64,000 bases of DNA from Acidobacteriota bacterium (GCA_021818955.1 JAKASR010000011.1:35768-99767), one strand, 5' to 3'; shown: positions 16,541 through 25,328, numbered from the stretch's first letter. Notes: a model not told the origin generated them from the sequence alone. Translations and numbers: made by a program.

Positions 16541-17461
16541 TCAGGCGTCCACGGCGTCGCTGGAAAATTGCATCACTTTGTAGCCCAGCAGGCGCTCCGC
16601 TTCTTCTATGCCGCCCTGCAAATCGCCGACGGTGGTCATCTTGCCCAGGTCGACGCCGATGGTGACCAGCGTCTGCGCGATTTCAGGCGACAGGCCGGTC
16701 ACAATCACGGTGGCGCCGAGCAGGCGCGAAGCCTCGACGGTTTGTACCAGGTGGTTGGCCACGGTGGCGTCCATGGCGGCCACGCCGGTGATATCGATGA
16801 CCACCACCTTGGCGCGGTTGGTACGGATGCCGCGCAAAAGTTGTTCGGTCAGCTGGCGCGCGCGCTGGGGATCGATGACCCCGATGATGGGCAGAATCAA
16901 CAGCCGCTCGCGCACCTGCAACACCGGCGTGGAGAGCTCGCGAATGGCTTCCTGCTGCTCGCGGATGATGCGCTCGCGTTCCTGCACGAAGCCCACGGAT
17001 ACGGTATTGGCGATGCGGTTGGCGGCGGGCTCGTAGGCGTCGAGAATGCGGTTGAGCTTGGTGAAATCACCCTGATATTTTGCAAACAGCGAACGCGCCA
17101 GCACGTCGCGCAACAGCAGCACAATGCCGATTACCTCGTGGGTTTCGACGCCGCGGGGGATGATGCGCTCGGAGAGGTTGCGGGCGTAGGCCTGCAAAGC
17201 TTCAAAAGTGCCGGTTTCCAGCGCCTCGACGTAGTTGTCGTACACCGAGGTCGCTTCCGCGAAGACCTCTTCCTTCGTCATCGCCGTCAACAGTTCCGCC
17301 TCGGTGATGCGCCGCGCCCATTCCTCGCGCAACTGTGTGCGGTTTTGGCGCAGGTGCGCCACCAACTCGCGCAACAGCGACGTAGTGGATTCCGGGCCGG
17401 GTATGGACTTGGATTGCAAGGCCCTCGCCGCTGCCGCGGCGTAACTTCTAGAACCTTTCAT
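16541..17461 (-). CDS. rsbR: RsbR stressosome sensor (N-terminal globin-like plus STAS)
   Basis: 306 residues, usual size for RsbR. The N-terminal 165 residues are helical (EWARRITEAELLTAMTKEEVFAEA is split across two helices) like the non-haem globin sensor domain of RsbRA-type proteins. The C-terminal STAS domain holds ELSTPVLQV with Thr178, which matches Bacillus Thr171, and VVIDITGVAAMDATVANHL. At the second known site (Thr205, normally in a DT pair) this protein has Ala232 followed by Thr233. The start has an excellent site, GGGAGG, 6 nt before the ATG. It is the first gene of the operon rsbR-rsbS-rsbT-rsbX-kinase-regulator. Confidence 0.93.
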   Translation of the reverse strand: MKGSRSYAAAAARALQSKSIPGPESTTSLLRELVAHLRQNRTQLREEWARRITEAELLTAMTKEEVFAEATSVYDNYVEALETGTFEALQAYARNLSERIIPRGVETHEVIGIVLLLRDVLARSLFAKYQGDFTKLNRILDAYEPAANRIANTVSVGFVQERERIIREQQEAIRELSTPVLQVRERLLILPIIGVIDPQRARQLTEQLLRGIRTNRAKVVVIDITGVAAMDATVANHLVQTVEASRLLGATVIVTGLSPEIAQTLVTIGVDLGKMTTVGDLQGGIEEAERLLGYKVMQFSSDAVDA

Positions 17462-17736
17462 GCCTACCTCCCCTCGTCTCGCTTGAAATATTTTGCATCC
17501 GGCAATATGAAATTACGCGGTAATCCAGAATAGACTAAGCTCGCGCCCGCTTGTCAAGCCAACCCTTTCTCTACGGCGTCTCCGGCGCGTTTTGCGGAAA
17601 AACCCTCCAAAAAACGAGTCTGGAGCGGCGCGATCAAGTCGCCGCGGTTAAAAAGTTGCGCTAATCCCGCAAATTCTTTCTTAAAACCACTCCAGAAAAA
17701 CCCGGACTCGTCAATCGGGAATTTCCCCCTGCCGTT

Positions 17737-17753
17737 TTGGCAGTGTAAGTGCA
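17737..17753 (+). promoter_or_regulatory. Sigma-54 promoter match before the second sigma-54 activator gene
   Basis: TTGGCAGTGTAAGTGCA with GG-N10-GC spacing, in the 308-bp gap between rsbR and the activator gene. The predicted start, near 17764, is only 6 nt before the ATG at 17770 and 60 nt before an in-frame GTG at 17824. Either the start codon lies further downstream or the site is not used. The remainder of this gap shows no gene. Confidence 0.45.
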
Positions 17754-17769
17754 ATTTCGTGGTGTAGCC

Positions 17770-18858
17770 ATGAAAGCTCCTGACTGGACGCCCTCGTCGA
17801 GTTTGCTCAACCCGCCAGGCACGGTGGATAACGGGGAAGAATTAACGCCGCCGGAAGAAGTGATCTTCGGCGTCAGCCCCGCCATGCAACTGGTCCGCAC
17901 GCGAATTGAGCGGATTGCGCCAACTAATATTCCCATCCTGATCACCGGCGAAAGCGGCACCGGCAAAGAGGTGATCGCTCGCATGATCCACCGCCATTCC
18001 AAATGGGCTTCGGGTCCTTTGGTCAAGGTCAATTGTCCGGCCATCCCCGGCAGCCTGCTGGAAAGCGAACTGTTTGGTTATGAGAAAGGCGCATTTACCG
18101 GCGCCAATCTTACCAAACCGGGACGCGTGGAGTTGGCGCATGAGGGGACGCTGTTTCTCGACGAAATCGGGGAACTGGATCCGGGACTGCAGTCCAAGCT
18201 GCTGCAATTGCTGCAGGAAAATTGCTTCATGCGCCTGGGTGCGCGGCAGGAAAGCCGGGTGCGGATGCGTTTTCTGTGCGCCACCAATCGAAATCTGGAA
18301 GTCGAGGTGGAAGCGCGGCGTTTTCGGCAGGACCTCTATTACCGCATCAACGTGGTTAGCCTGACGCTGCCGCCTTTGCGCGAACGCGCCCAGGACATCC
18401 CGGTGCTGGTGGAGTACTTCTTACGCCAGTTATCAGCCCGCTATGGGCGTCCTTACGAGCCGCTCATTCCGGCGCAGATGGCCATGCTGCGCGCCTATAA
18501 CTGGCCGGGCAACATCCGCGAGTTGGAAAACCAGATCAAAAGCTACGTCATCCTGGGCACGCTGCAACACGTGGAAAACGAGGCGTCGCACCGGTCCGCC
18601 GACGCGGGCGCGCGGCTGGCGGGAGAAATCAGCCCCGACGGATCTTTCCCGCTGAAAAACGTCACCCGCCGGGCTATTCACGAAATGGAGCGGGAAATCA
18701 TCCTGAAAGTGCTGGAAGCAAACCAATGGAATCGCAAACAAACCGCCCAGGTCTTACGCATCAGCTATCGCGCGCTGTTGTACAAACTGAAGGAAGCCGG
18801 CATCACGCGGCGGCGCAATCCGCTGCCGGTGGCGCCGCCCAGCGAGCCGGCGGCCTAA
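17770..18858 (+). CDS. Sigma-54-dependent activator (AAA+ plus Fis HTH, no receiver), first gene of the EPS locus
   Basis: About 362 residues. The AAA+ domain begins at about residue 35 with FGVSPAMQ. It has Walker A GESGTGKE, sigma-54 loop GAFTGA, Walker B LFLDEIGEL and RQDLYYRINVVSLTLPPLRER. The C-terminal helix-turn-helix is NRKQTAQVLRISYRALLYKL. There is no receiver and only about 35 variable residues in front. The ATG at 17770 is taken as start; a GTG at 17824 would also keep the whole domain and fits the upstream sigma-54 site better. The stop overlaps the ATG of the export-protein gene (TAATG). It is the likely activator of the -24/-12 promoters in this locus, by position. Confidence 0.9.
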   Translation: MKAPDWTPSSSLLNPPGTVDNGEELTPPEEVIFGVSPAMQLVRTRIERIAPTNIPILITGESGTGKEVIARMIHRHSKWASGPLVKVNCPAIPGSLLESELFGYEKGAFTGANLTKPGRVELAHEGTLFLDEIGELDPGLQSKLLQLLQENCFMRLGARQESRVRMRFLCATNRNLEVEVEARRFRQDLYYRINVVSLTLPPLRERAQDIPVLVEYFLRQLSARYGRPYEPLIPAQMAMLRAYNWPGNIRELENQIKSYVILGTLQHVENEASHRSADAGARLAGEISPDGSFPLKNVTRRAIHEMEREIILKVLEANQWNRKQTAQVLRISYRALLYKLKEAGITRRRNPLPVAPPSEPAA

Positions 18859-19448
18859 TGCGGCCAGCCGCGGCGCTGGCGCTGGGGTTGGGGTTGGGAT
18901 TGAGCCTCTGGGCTGCCAAGCCCACCGGCAAGCCGGCGCCGGCGCCGCAAAAACCGCATGCGCGCAATTACGTCATTGGCATCGGCGACGTGCTCGATGT
19001 GGACGTTTGGCAAAGCAAAGAAGCCTCGAAAGTGGTGCCGGTGCGCCCCGATGGTGAAATCTCGCTGCCCCTGGCCGGCGAAATTCGCGCCAACGGGCGC
19101 ACGCCGGCCCGCTTGCAGCAACGCATTGCCGCCAAGCTCAGCCGCTTTATGGATCACCCTTCGGTGACGGTCATCGTGCAGCAGGTGGGCAGCCGCTTTT
19201 TCAGCATCATGGGCCAAGTCCAGAAGCCGGGGCAGTTTCCGCTGCTGACGCCGACCTGGCTGTTGCAGGCTCTGGCCGAGGCCGGCGGATTCACGCCTTT
19301 CGCCAATCGCGGCGGCATTCTGCTGATTCGCGTGACCGCGAAAGGACAGCAACTCCGCTACAAGGTCAATTACAACGACATCATCAACGGCAGCAAGCCG
19401 TTTGAGAACTTTCGCCTGAAGCCGGGCGACACCATCGTGGTGCCCTAA
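18858..19448 (+). CDS. Polysaccharide export lipid-linked/outer-membrane protein (Wza/BexD family)
   Basis: About 196 residues. The N-terminus MRPAAALALGLGLGLSLWA is a signal peptide. The Poly_export domain follows as NYVIGIGDVLDVDVWQSKE, VVPVRPDGEISLPLAGEI, and MDHPSVTVIVQQVGS. A single SLBB-type region (FSIMGQVQKPGQFPLL) lies at about residues 115-190. Family members form the periplasmic and outer-membrane channel for EPS export. It is shorter than Wza (about 380) and matches the small export proteins of exosortase-linked EPS loci. No lipobox Cys is seen. The start overlaps the stop of the activator gene, and the barrel gene begins 5 nt after its stop. Confidence 0.9.
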   Translation: MRPAAALALGLGLGLSLWAAKPTGKPAPAPQKPHARNYVIGIGDVLDVDVWQSKEASKVVPVRPDGEISLPLAGEIRANGRTPARLQQRIAAKLSRFMDHPSVTVIVQQVGSRFFSIMGQVQKPGQFPLLTPTWLLQALAEAGGFTPFANRGGILLIRVTAKGQQLRYKVNYNDIINGSKPFENFRLKPGDTIVVP

Positions 19449-19453
19449 ACAGC

Positions 19454-20788
19454 ATGAAAATGCTTGCTCATCTTCTACCGTTGGCCGCCGCCGGAACCCT
19501 GGCGCTGGTTCTAGCCGTTCCCCGCCTGCAAGCGCAAGCTCGGCCGGAAGCCTCGACCACGGGCGGCATCATTCAGGACTTCGGCTGGTCCGAGCAGAGC
19601 GCGTACAACAGCAACCCCGGCGGCAATAATGCTAAAACTTTGGCCAGCCCGGAGCAGGACCTGGATGGGTTTATTCAATTTGGCGGCGAAGATCAGATCA
19701 ATGGCTGGTCGGTGCGCTATCAGCCGCTGCTCCGCTATTACCTGTCCTCGCCCCAGCTCAATGGCTTGAGCCACAGCTTGCGGGCCAGCTTTCACTGGAT
19801 GCCCTCGCCGCGCTGGCGATTGGAGGGGAAAGGCTGGGGCATGTACGTGCGCGGTGTTCCCGGACTGGCCCTCACGGGGGTGGGAAATTCCGGCTTTCAT
19901 TCCGGCTCGAATGTGCTGTCGCCCACCGTTCGCGAGGCGGACGGCAAGGCGCAAATGACGCTGCAGTATTTGATCAGCCCGCGCGCGATCTGGGAAATCT
20001 TCAGCGGTTATCACATCCGCCGTTATCCGCACTCCAACTTCGTGAAAACCGGCACCAACGATTTGAGTTATTTCGACTACGGGCTGGGCTTCATTCTGCA
20101 ATCGACGCCGCGCACGCAATGGTCGGTGCTGGCCCGCAACGACAACATGGCGTTTGGCACGGGCAGCTCGAGCGCGCGCCAGCCGGGCATATTGGCTCCG
20201 GTCTCGCCCACCTCGCACATCGCCGCCCAAAGCGTGACGCTGAACTGGATGCATCGCTTCACGCACCAGGCCTCGCTGCGCATTTTCGGCGGGCCGGAAT
20301 ACAGCGTGCTGCATGAAACCATGCCGTTCACGCTGCTGAATCTCAATTTCACCCTGCGCATTCACCGCGTCCGCACTTATCCCAGCTTTGGTGCTGTTTT
20401 TTGGGAGCGGAAAGGCATCTGGACCTGGCAAATCGCCGGCCGGCAGCAGATCAGCAACGGCGGCGGCCTGTTTCCCGTGCCGGTGGTCAGCGATACAGGG
20501 CAGTTTCGCCTCGACCATCCGTTGATGAGCGGCTGGCATTCGCAGATGGGCGTGAACTACACCCACCTGCGCACTCTCAGCAGCGGCATCCTGGGCGCGC
20601 ACGTAAATGCGATTACGGCCGGCATGGTTTTGCGGCATCGCATCAGCCGGCATTTGATGCTGAATTTGGAAGGCAACTACCTGATTCAACGCGCCGGCGG
20701 ATTTTTGCGCGTGCCGCCGGCCGTCAATCAAACCTTTGTCGGGGTGCGCGTTTCGTACGATTTGCGCGGCTGGCCCAATCTGGAGTAA
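19454..20788 (+). CDS. Outer-membrane beta-barrel protein of the EPS locus
   Basis: 444 residues. A signal peptide (about 1-27, ending RLQAQA) is followed by many amphipathic strands with alternating aromatic residues (GWSVRYQPLLRYYLSS, WEIFSGYHIRRYP, SVTLNWMHRF). The C-terminus ends in a strand (VGVRVSYDLRGW) typical of barrels. No named family is recognised. Between the export-protein and Wzz genes it probably takes part in EPS passage through the outer membrane or in surface attachment, as barrels in other EPS loci do. This role is inferred from position. The next gene starts directly after the stop. Confidence 0.75.
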   Translation: MKMLAHLLPLAAAGTLALVLAVPRLQAQARPEASTTGGIIQDFGWSEQSAYNSNPGGNNAKTLASPEQDLDGFIQFGGEDQINGWSVRYQPLLRYYLSSPQLNGLSHSLRASFHWMPSPRWRLEGKGWGMYVRGVPGLALTGVGNSGFHSGSNVLSPTVREADGKAQMTLQYLISPRAIWEIFSGYHIRRYPHSNFVKTGTNDLSYFDYGLGFILQSTPRTQWSVLARNDNMAFGTGSSSARQPGILAPVSPTSHIAAQSVTLNWMHRFTHQASLRIFGGPEYSVLHETMPFTLLNLNFTLRIHRVRTYPSFGAVFWERKGIWTWQIAGRQQISNGGGLFPVPVVSDTGQFRLDHPLMSGWHSQMGVNYTHLRTLSSGILGAHVNAITAGMVLRHRISRHLMLNLEGNYLIQRAGGFLRVPPAVNQTFVGVRVSYDLRGWPNLE

Positions 20789-22396
20789 ATGCCCATGCCT
20801 ACTTCCCTCAACTCCGTCACGCGTCCGCCCATGACCTGGCAGGCGATTCAGTCCATGGCCTTGCGCCGGCGCTGGTGGTTTCTCGTCCCTTTTTTCCTGG
20901 CCTGGGCGGTGGCGTTCACGCTCAGTTGGGTGTTGCCGAAAAAATACCAATCGCAAGCGCTGCTGGTGGTCGACCAGCAGACGGTGCCGGCCACTTACGT
21001 GCAGCCGAATGTGGTCTTCAATGCCGACACCCTGCTGCAAAACATGGCGCAGCGCATTCTCAGCCGCGCGCGCCTGGAAAAGATCATGCAGCGTTACAAT
21101 CTTTATCCTAAAATCCAGGCCACGCTGGGGCCGGATGCGGCGGTGCGGGCGCTGCGCAAGGATATCAGCATCACCCCTGTACAATTGGGCAACCTGGCGC
21201 CGGACAACGCCCATAACTGGACCGCGTTCAGCATTGCCTATACCGGCAGCTCGCCCGAACAGGCGCGGCAGGTTGCCAGCCGGCTCACCTCGGCCTTCAT
21301 CGAAGAGAACCTGCGCGTCACCCAGCAAGCTTCCAATCGCACCACTTCGTTTTTACAACAGCAATGGGCGCAGGCGCAGCAGGCGGTCAAGCTCGACGAG
21401 CAGAATATCCAGAAGTTCGAGCGCAATAATCTCGGCACCCTGCCGGGACAAAGCCAGGCCAACCTGGCGGTGGTGTTGAGCCTGGAAAACCGGTTGGGCG
21501 ACGCGCAAGGCGCGCTGCTGCGCAGCCAGCAGCGCATCGCCTATGACGAAAATCTGCTGAAACAGCAGCGTAACTGGGCCGCGGCCGCGCCGCTGGAACA
21601 ACGGCTGCAAAATTTGCGGATGAAGCTGGCCGATCTGCGCTCGCGCTATACCGAGCAATACCCCTCGATACCTCAGGTGGAAGGCGAAATTGCCCGCTTG
21701 CAAGCCCGGCTGAAAAAGCTTATGGCGGCGCCCGCCGGCGGCGCGGCCGGCGCGCCCGCCGGCGCCTCCGGCGCGAATACGGCTAACGACACCGAGGCCG
21801 CCCTGGCGGGCATGCCGACGCGCACGCAAATTAAAAGCGATATGCAGTCGGAAAAACTGATGGAATCGCGTGAAAAGCGCCAGGTCGCCTCGCTCAACCA
21901 GGAATTACAGCAGTATCAATTCCGCCTCAATCAGGAACCTGTGCGCGGCAACCAGCTCGCCAGCCTGGAAGCGCAATACCAACAGGACCAAAGCAATGCC
22001 ACCGCGCTGCTGCTGCGCCTGAACAACTCCAAACTGGCTTCGCGGCTGGAACAGCGCCAGGGCGGCGCTCAGTTCCGCATCGTAGATGCGCCCAACCTGC
22101 CGGAAAAACCGGTCTGGCCGAAGCCCTTGCAGTTCAGCGGATTTGGCCTGCTGGCCGGCATCGCGCTGGGCCTGGCCATCACCGCCGGGGTGGAACTGCG
22201 GCAAGATCAGATTCATTCCTCGCAGGAGCTGGCGCAATTTGCGCTGCCCCCGATCTTGTGCCGCATCCCGCCCTTGCAGAGCACCATGGACCGGGTGCGC
22301 AAACGCTCGCTGCACACGCTGGAATGGGCCATCGTCACTGTCTTATTGGGCGCCATGATCGTCGGCAACTATTTGATCCTGCACCTGCACCGTTAA
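20789..22396 (+). CDS. Wzz/GumC-type polysaccharide chain-length determinant
   Basis: 535 residues. An N-terminal transmembrane helix (about 27-50, WWFLVPFFLAWAVAFTLSWV) is followed by the Wzz signature KKYQSQALLVVDQQTVPATY. A long coiled-coil region (about 180-400) is interrupted by a Gly/Ala/Pro linker (PAGGAAGAPAGASGAN). Then come PNLPEKPVWPKPLQFSGFGL, the usual Pro-rich motif, and a second transmembrane helix. A further hydrophobic segment sits at the C-terminus. There is no kinase domain; the kinase is the next gene. It controls EPS length with the polymerase and export pore. The length and arrangement match exosortase-associated chain-length proteins. Confidence 0.92.
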   Translation: MPMPTSLNSVTRPPMTWQAIQSMALRRRWWFLVPFFLAWAVAFTLSWVLPKKYQSQALLVVDQQTVPATYVQPNVVFNADTLLQNMAQRILSRARLEKIMQRYNLYPKIQATLGPDAAVRALRKDISITPVQLGNLAPDNAHNWTAFSIAYTGSSPEQARQVASRLTSAFIEENLRVTQQASNRTTSFLQQQWAQAQQAVKLDEQNIQKFERNNLGTLPGQSQANLAVVLSLENRLGDAQGALLRSQQRIAYDENLLKQQRNWAAAAPLEQRLQNLRMKLADLRSRYTEQYPSIPQVEGEIARLQARLKKLMAAPAGGAAGAPAGASGANTANDTEAALAGMPTRTQIKSDMQSEKLMESREKRQVASLNQELQQYQFRLNQEPVRGNQLASLEAQYQQDQSNATALLLRLNNSKLASRLEQRQGGAQFRIVDAPNLPEKPVWPKPLQFSGFGLLAGIALGLAITAGVELRQDQIHSSQELAQFALPPILCRIPPLQSTMDRVRKRSLHTLEWAIVTVLLGAMIVGNYLILHLHR

Positions 22397-22400
22397 AACC

Positions 22401-23246
22401 ATGATTTCTCCCATCACACCAGGACGCCAGAACATGCCTTCTTTATCGATTGCCGCAACCCGCCTGCCGGCGCCCGAAGCCGCCGAACCGTTCCCCGGAA
22501 CCGGAGATCTTTTGGAACTGGAAACGGAGCTGGCCAAGGTACGCCTGCTGCCGGAAACCATGAGCCCGCATCCTCGTCTGGTGGCCTGGACCAAGCCGGA
22601 TGAAATGGAAGCGGAGCAGTTCCGCCGGCTGGCGGTGCGGCTGCAAGGGCTGCGCGCGCAGCGGGAAATCAAGCTGCTGGTCATCACCAGCGGCGCCCCG
22701 CGGGAAGGTAAAAGCCTGATTGCCGCCAATCTGGCCATGATCATGTCCCGCTTGAGCCGGGAACGAGTGCTACTGCTGGAAGGCGACTTGCATCGCCCCA
22801 CCCTGATGCGCCGGCTTAAGCTCTCGGAAAAAGCCCCGGGACTGGGCAATTGGCTGGAGAAACAATGCCCGTTTTCGGACTGCATGATGCGCCACCCCAC
22901 CGAGTCGCTCTGGGTGCTTCCCGCCGGCCAGGTGCAGCGTCCGCCCCTGGAATTGCTGGAACAGGCGCGGTTGAGCAACTGGGCGCGGCAGTTGAAACAG
23001 CATTTCGATTGGGTGCTGGTGGACGCGCCGCCGCTGCTGCCGCTGGCGGACGCCAATCACTGGACCGCCATCGCCGATAGCGTGCTGCTGGTGGTGCGCC
23101 AGCATATGACCCGCCGCAGCGAATTACGCCAAGTGCTGGAACTGGTGGATTCCCGGATGCTCATTGGAGTGGTGTTGAATGACAGCTCCGGGCCCGAGCA
23201 CCGCTACTATTCGCAGTACTACTACAGCCGCCGATCGAAAGATTAG
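22401..23246 (+). CDS. Cytoplasmic tyrosine autokinase (CpsD/CapB, BY-kinase)
   Basis: 281 residues. Walker A SGAPREGKSL, Walker A' VLLLEGDLHRP and Walker B WVLVDAPP define a bacterial tyrosine kinase. The C-terminus has a tyrosine cluster (HRYYSQYYYSRR) that would be autophosphorylated. The N-terminal 65 residues are variable. BY-kinases cycle with the Wzz protein to control EPS polymerisation and export, and the Wzz gene ends 5 nt upstream. It is the last gene of the first EPS transcription unit, since a 550-bp gap with its own promoter follows. Confidence 0.93.
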   Translation: MISPITPGRQNMPSLSIAATRLPAPEAAEPFPGTGDLLELETELAKVRLLPETMSPHPRLVAWTKPDEMEAEQFRRLAVRLQGLRAQREIKLLVITSGAPREGKSLIAANLAMIMSRLSRERVLLLEGDLHRPTLMRRLKLSEKAPGLGNWLEKQCPFSDCMMRHPTESLWVLPAGQVQRPPLELLEQARLSNWARQLKQHFDWVLVDAPPLLPLADANHWTAIADSVLLVVRQHMTRRSELRQVLELVDSRMLIGVVLNDSSGPEHRYYSQYYYSRRSKD

Positions 23247-23797
23247 CCCGGCGCCGGTCCGCCCATTCGCCGCTGCCGTGCATCGGTGCCAGGGCGTAAG
23301 CCCGCGCCGCCGCGGGGTCGGAATTCTTCCTTCCGCTTTTGAAAACGCGCGGCGTCCGCCCTGGCTTTCAGGCGCTGACGCTTGCGCAAATGCCGCTACC
23401 CCGCCGGCGTTCACGGACGAAAATTTCTGTCCGACCCGGTCGTTTACGCGTCCGGTTCGTCCGCTTTCTATGCGGAGCTTTTATTCCATCCGCGGCAATT
23501 CAGCTCACAAGAGGATTGCTGTTTCCTGGCAATCTTTTGCATTTTCCGGAGCGATTTCCCGCCCTGCCGTGTCGCGCAAACTCCCGGGCTGCGGCCTTAT
23601 TGCGATTTCTCGCGGGCTGGCGCATGTTGGCATCGCAATTGCCAGACATTTCCAGTTAGGCGGGGCTGAACAGTTACCCGGGGAGCATTAGGCTTCAGGC
23701 CTTGCGCTGCAAGGCGCGGCAGACGGATTGGCTGATTTTCTCCGAGTACAGCCCATTTTTTTTCTGAAATTTCAGGAGCCCGGAAAGAGAGCGGAGC
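23247..23797. other. Intergenic region with promoter and upstream element
   Basis: No gene is recognised. It holds a sigma-54 promoter at 23626-23643, TGTTTCCTG at 23520-23528, and TTTTGC-N5-CCGG at 23535-23549 about 80 nt before the -24 element. A 9-nt-spaced CTGGCA...TTGC near 23526-23541 is not counted as a promoter. Confidence 0.55.
23626..23643 (+). promoter_or_regulatory. Sigma-54 promoter of the first EPS glycosyltransferase gene
   Basis: GTTGGCATCGCAATTGCC: GG at 23629-23630, ten bases, then GC at 23641-23642, with both TTGGCA and TTGC halves. The predicted start is near 23654, giving a leader of about 144 nt to the ATG at 23798. GGCAnnGCAATTGCCA is also found at the 25249 promoter. 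Confidence 0.7.
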
Positions 23798-24946
23798 ATG
23801 TTTCACGATACGACGGCTGTGATTTTTTGGTCATCGCTGGGACTGCTGATTTACGCCTACGCCCTCTATCCCGGGCTGCTCTGGCTGGCGTTCACCGCCA
23901 TTCAGATGCGCCGCGATCTGCGCTATCTGCAATCGCCCCATGAACGCCGGTCTCAATCGGACATGCGAGCTCCCCGCATCAGCCTGATCATTGCCGCCCA
24001 CGATGAAGCCGGCAGGCTGGCGCCGCAGTTCGCGGCATTGCGCGAATTGAATTATCCGAACTGGGAAGCGATTTACGTCACCGACGGATGCCAGGATGCC
24101 ACCGCCGACGAAATTCGTGCCGTGGGCGATCCGCGCTTGAGCGTGCTGGAATTAGACGTCCGGAAGGGCAAAGCCAACGCCCTCAACCAGGGAGTAAGAT
24201 TGGCGAGCGGCGAATTGCTGGTTTTTACCGACGCCGGAACCCGGCTGGCGCCGGATTGCCTGTGGAAACTGGCGCGTCATTTCCAGCAGCCCGGGGTGGG
24301 CGTCGTCTGCGGCCTGGTTAATTTTGACGATCAGCCGGGCACGGTGCGCACCGAAAGCCGTTATTGGCGCTTCGAATGCGCTTTGCGCCTACTGGAATCG
24401 CGCCTGGGAGTCACCCTCAATGCGCATGGTGGGCTTTACGCCATGCGCCGCAACGCCTATCGTCACTTGAAGGAAGATACGCTGGTCGACGATCTGTTAC
24501 TGCCGTGGCAAGTGCGTGCGCAAGGGTTACGGGTGATCTACGATCCGGAAGCGCGGTGTACCGATACCTGGCCGGATTCGGTCTCCGGCCAGGTGCGGCG
24601 GAGGCGGCGGCTGGCGCAGGGCAGTTTCCGCGCCTTGCGGCAGGTCTGGAATACGCCCAGTGATTGGATCACGCTCTGGGCGTTTGTCTCGCATAAGCTG
24701 TTGCGCTGGATCACTCCGTTTCTGGCGCTGCTGCTTTTACTGTCTTGCCTGGCCAGCCTGACGCACATCGCCAGCGAAGTGGTGCTGGCCGGCATGGCCT
24801 ACATGGCGGTCTGGGCCTGGCTCGACAGCCGGCGCTCGCGAGATGGACTGATTTACTATCTGCTGGCAATGAATCTGGCCTTTTTGCAAGGCTGCTGGCG
24901 GGCGCTCTGGCCCTCCCACGACGGCACCTGGGAACGAGTGCGATAA
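23798..24946 (+). CDS. Membrane-bound GT2 glycosyltransferase
   Basis: 382 residues. One N-terminal hydrophobic helix (about 8-30) is followed by a GT2 domain: ISLIIAAHDEAGRL, YVTDGCQDAT, GKANALNQGV, and the DxD-like VFTDAGT. DTLVDDLLLPWQ provides the acidic acceptor-side motif and RRRRRLAQGSFRAL the basic Q/R-x-x-R-type region. Three or four hydrophobic helices follow (about 300-370). This layout fits processive or polyprenol-linked EPS glycosyltransferases. It is a close paralogue of the gene at 26639 (same GKANALN, VFTDA, WALISHKL-like blocks). AGAGAGCGGAGC precedes the ATG. The donor sugar is unknown. Confidence 0.9.
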   Translation: MFHDTTAVIFWSSLGLLIYAYALYPGLLWLAFTAIQMRRDLRYLQSPHERRSQSDMRAPRISLIIAAHDEAGRLAPQFAALRELNYPNWEAIYVTDGCQDATADEIRAVGDPRLSVLELDVRKGKANALNQGVRLASGELLVFTDAGTRLAPDCLWKLARHFQQPGVGVVCGLVNFDDQPGTVRTESRYWRFECALRLLESRLGVTLNAHGGLYAMRRNAYRHLKEDTLVDDLLLPWQVRAQGLRVIYDPEARCTDTWPDSVSGQVRRRRRLAQGSFRALRQVWNTPSDWITLWAFVSHKLLRWITPFLALLLLLSCLASLTHIASEVVLAGMAYMAVWAWLDSRRSRDGLIYYLLAMNLAFLQGCWRALWPSHDGTWERVR

Positions 24947-25328
24947 CCGTCTTCACCGCTTTTTAGGTTTCGCCTTGCACGGCGCGCCTGAGACCATCCA
25001 CTCGGCGCGCCGCCCGGGGCGCAACTTTTTTCAGCCGTCAGGGAATTTTCACTGTCATGCGCCCTCGACCTTATGAATGCATCTGCTCAGATCGGTACGC
25101 GACTGCAACTCGATTGCGCTTGAAAACGCCATTTTGCTGCCGGTATTTTGCCGGTTTGCTGAAATTCACTGCAGCGCATGACTGCCGGATTGCATCTTCG
25201 ACCGCCGGGCTTCAGGGAAAACCCGGCAAAAGCAAAAAGGATTCCTTAATGGCACGGCAATTGCCAAGTCTTTGCATGTGGACGCGGCAAGGGTTCGCCG
25301 CGCGTTAAGGTTCGACTTTCATAATTCC
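24947..25328. other. Intergenic region with promoter elements
   Basis: No gene is recognised. It carries the near-consensus sigma-54 promoter at 25249-25266. TTTTGC-N2-CCGG (25132-25143) and TTTTGCCGG (25146-25154) lie 97-108 nt before the -24 GG. Confidence 0.5.
25249..25266 (+). promoter_or_regulatory. Near-consensus sigma-54 promoter of the priming transferase gene
   Basis: ATGGCACGGCAATTGCCA contains TGGCACG-N4-TTGC, an exact fit to the core -24/-12 consensus. GG is at 25251-25252 and GC at 25263-25264. The predicted start is near 25275, giving a 54-nt leader to the ATG at 25329. Confidence 0.8.

Noticed and set aside
19511..21328. 605-residue open frame on the minus strand opposite the barrel and Wzz genes
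   Set aside because: Shadow of clearly functional plus-strand genes, with atypical composition.
23526..23541. CTGGCA...TTTTGCAT as a further sigma-54 promoter
   Set aside because: GG and GC are 9, not 10, nt apart, and a correctly spaced site (23626-23643) lies downstream.
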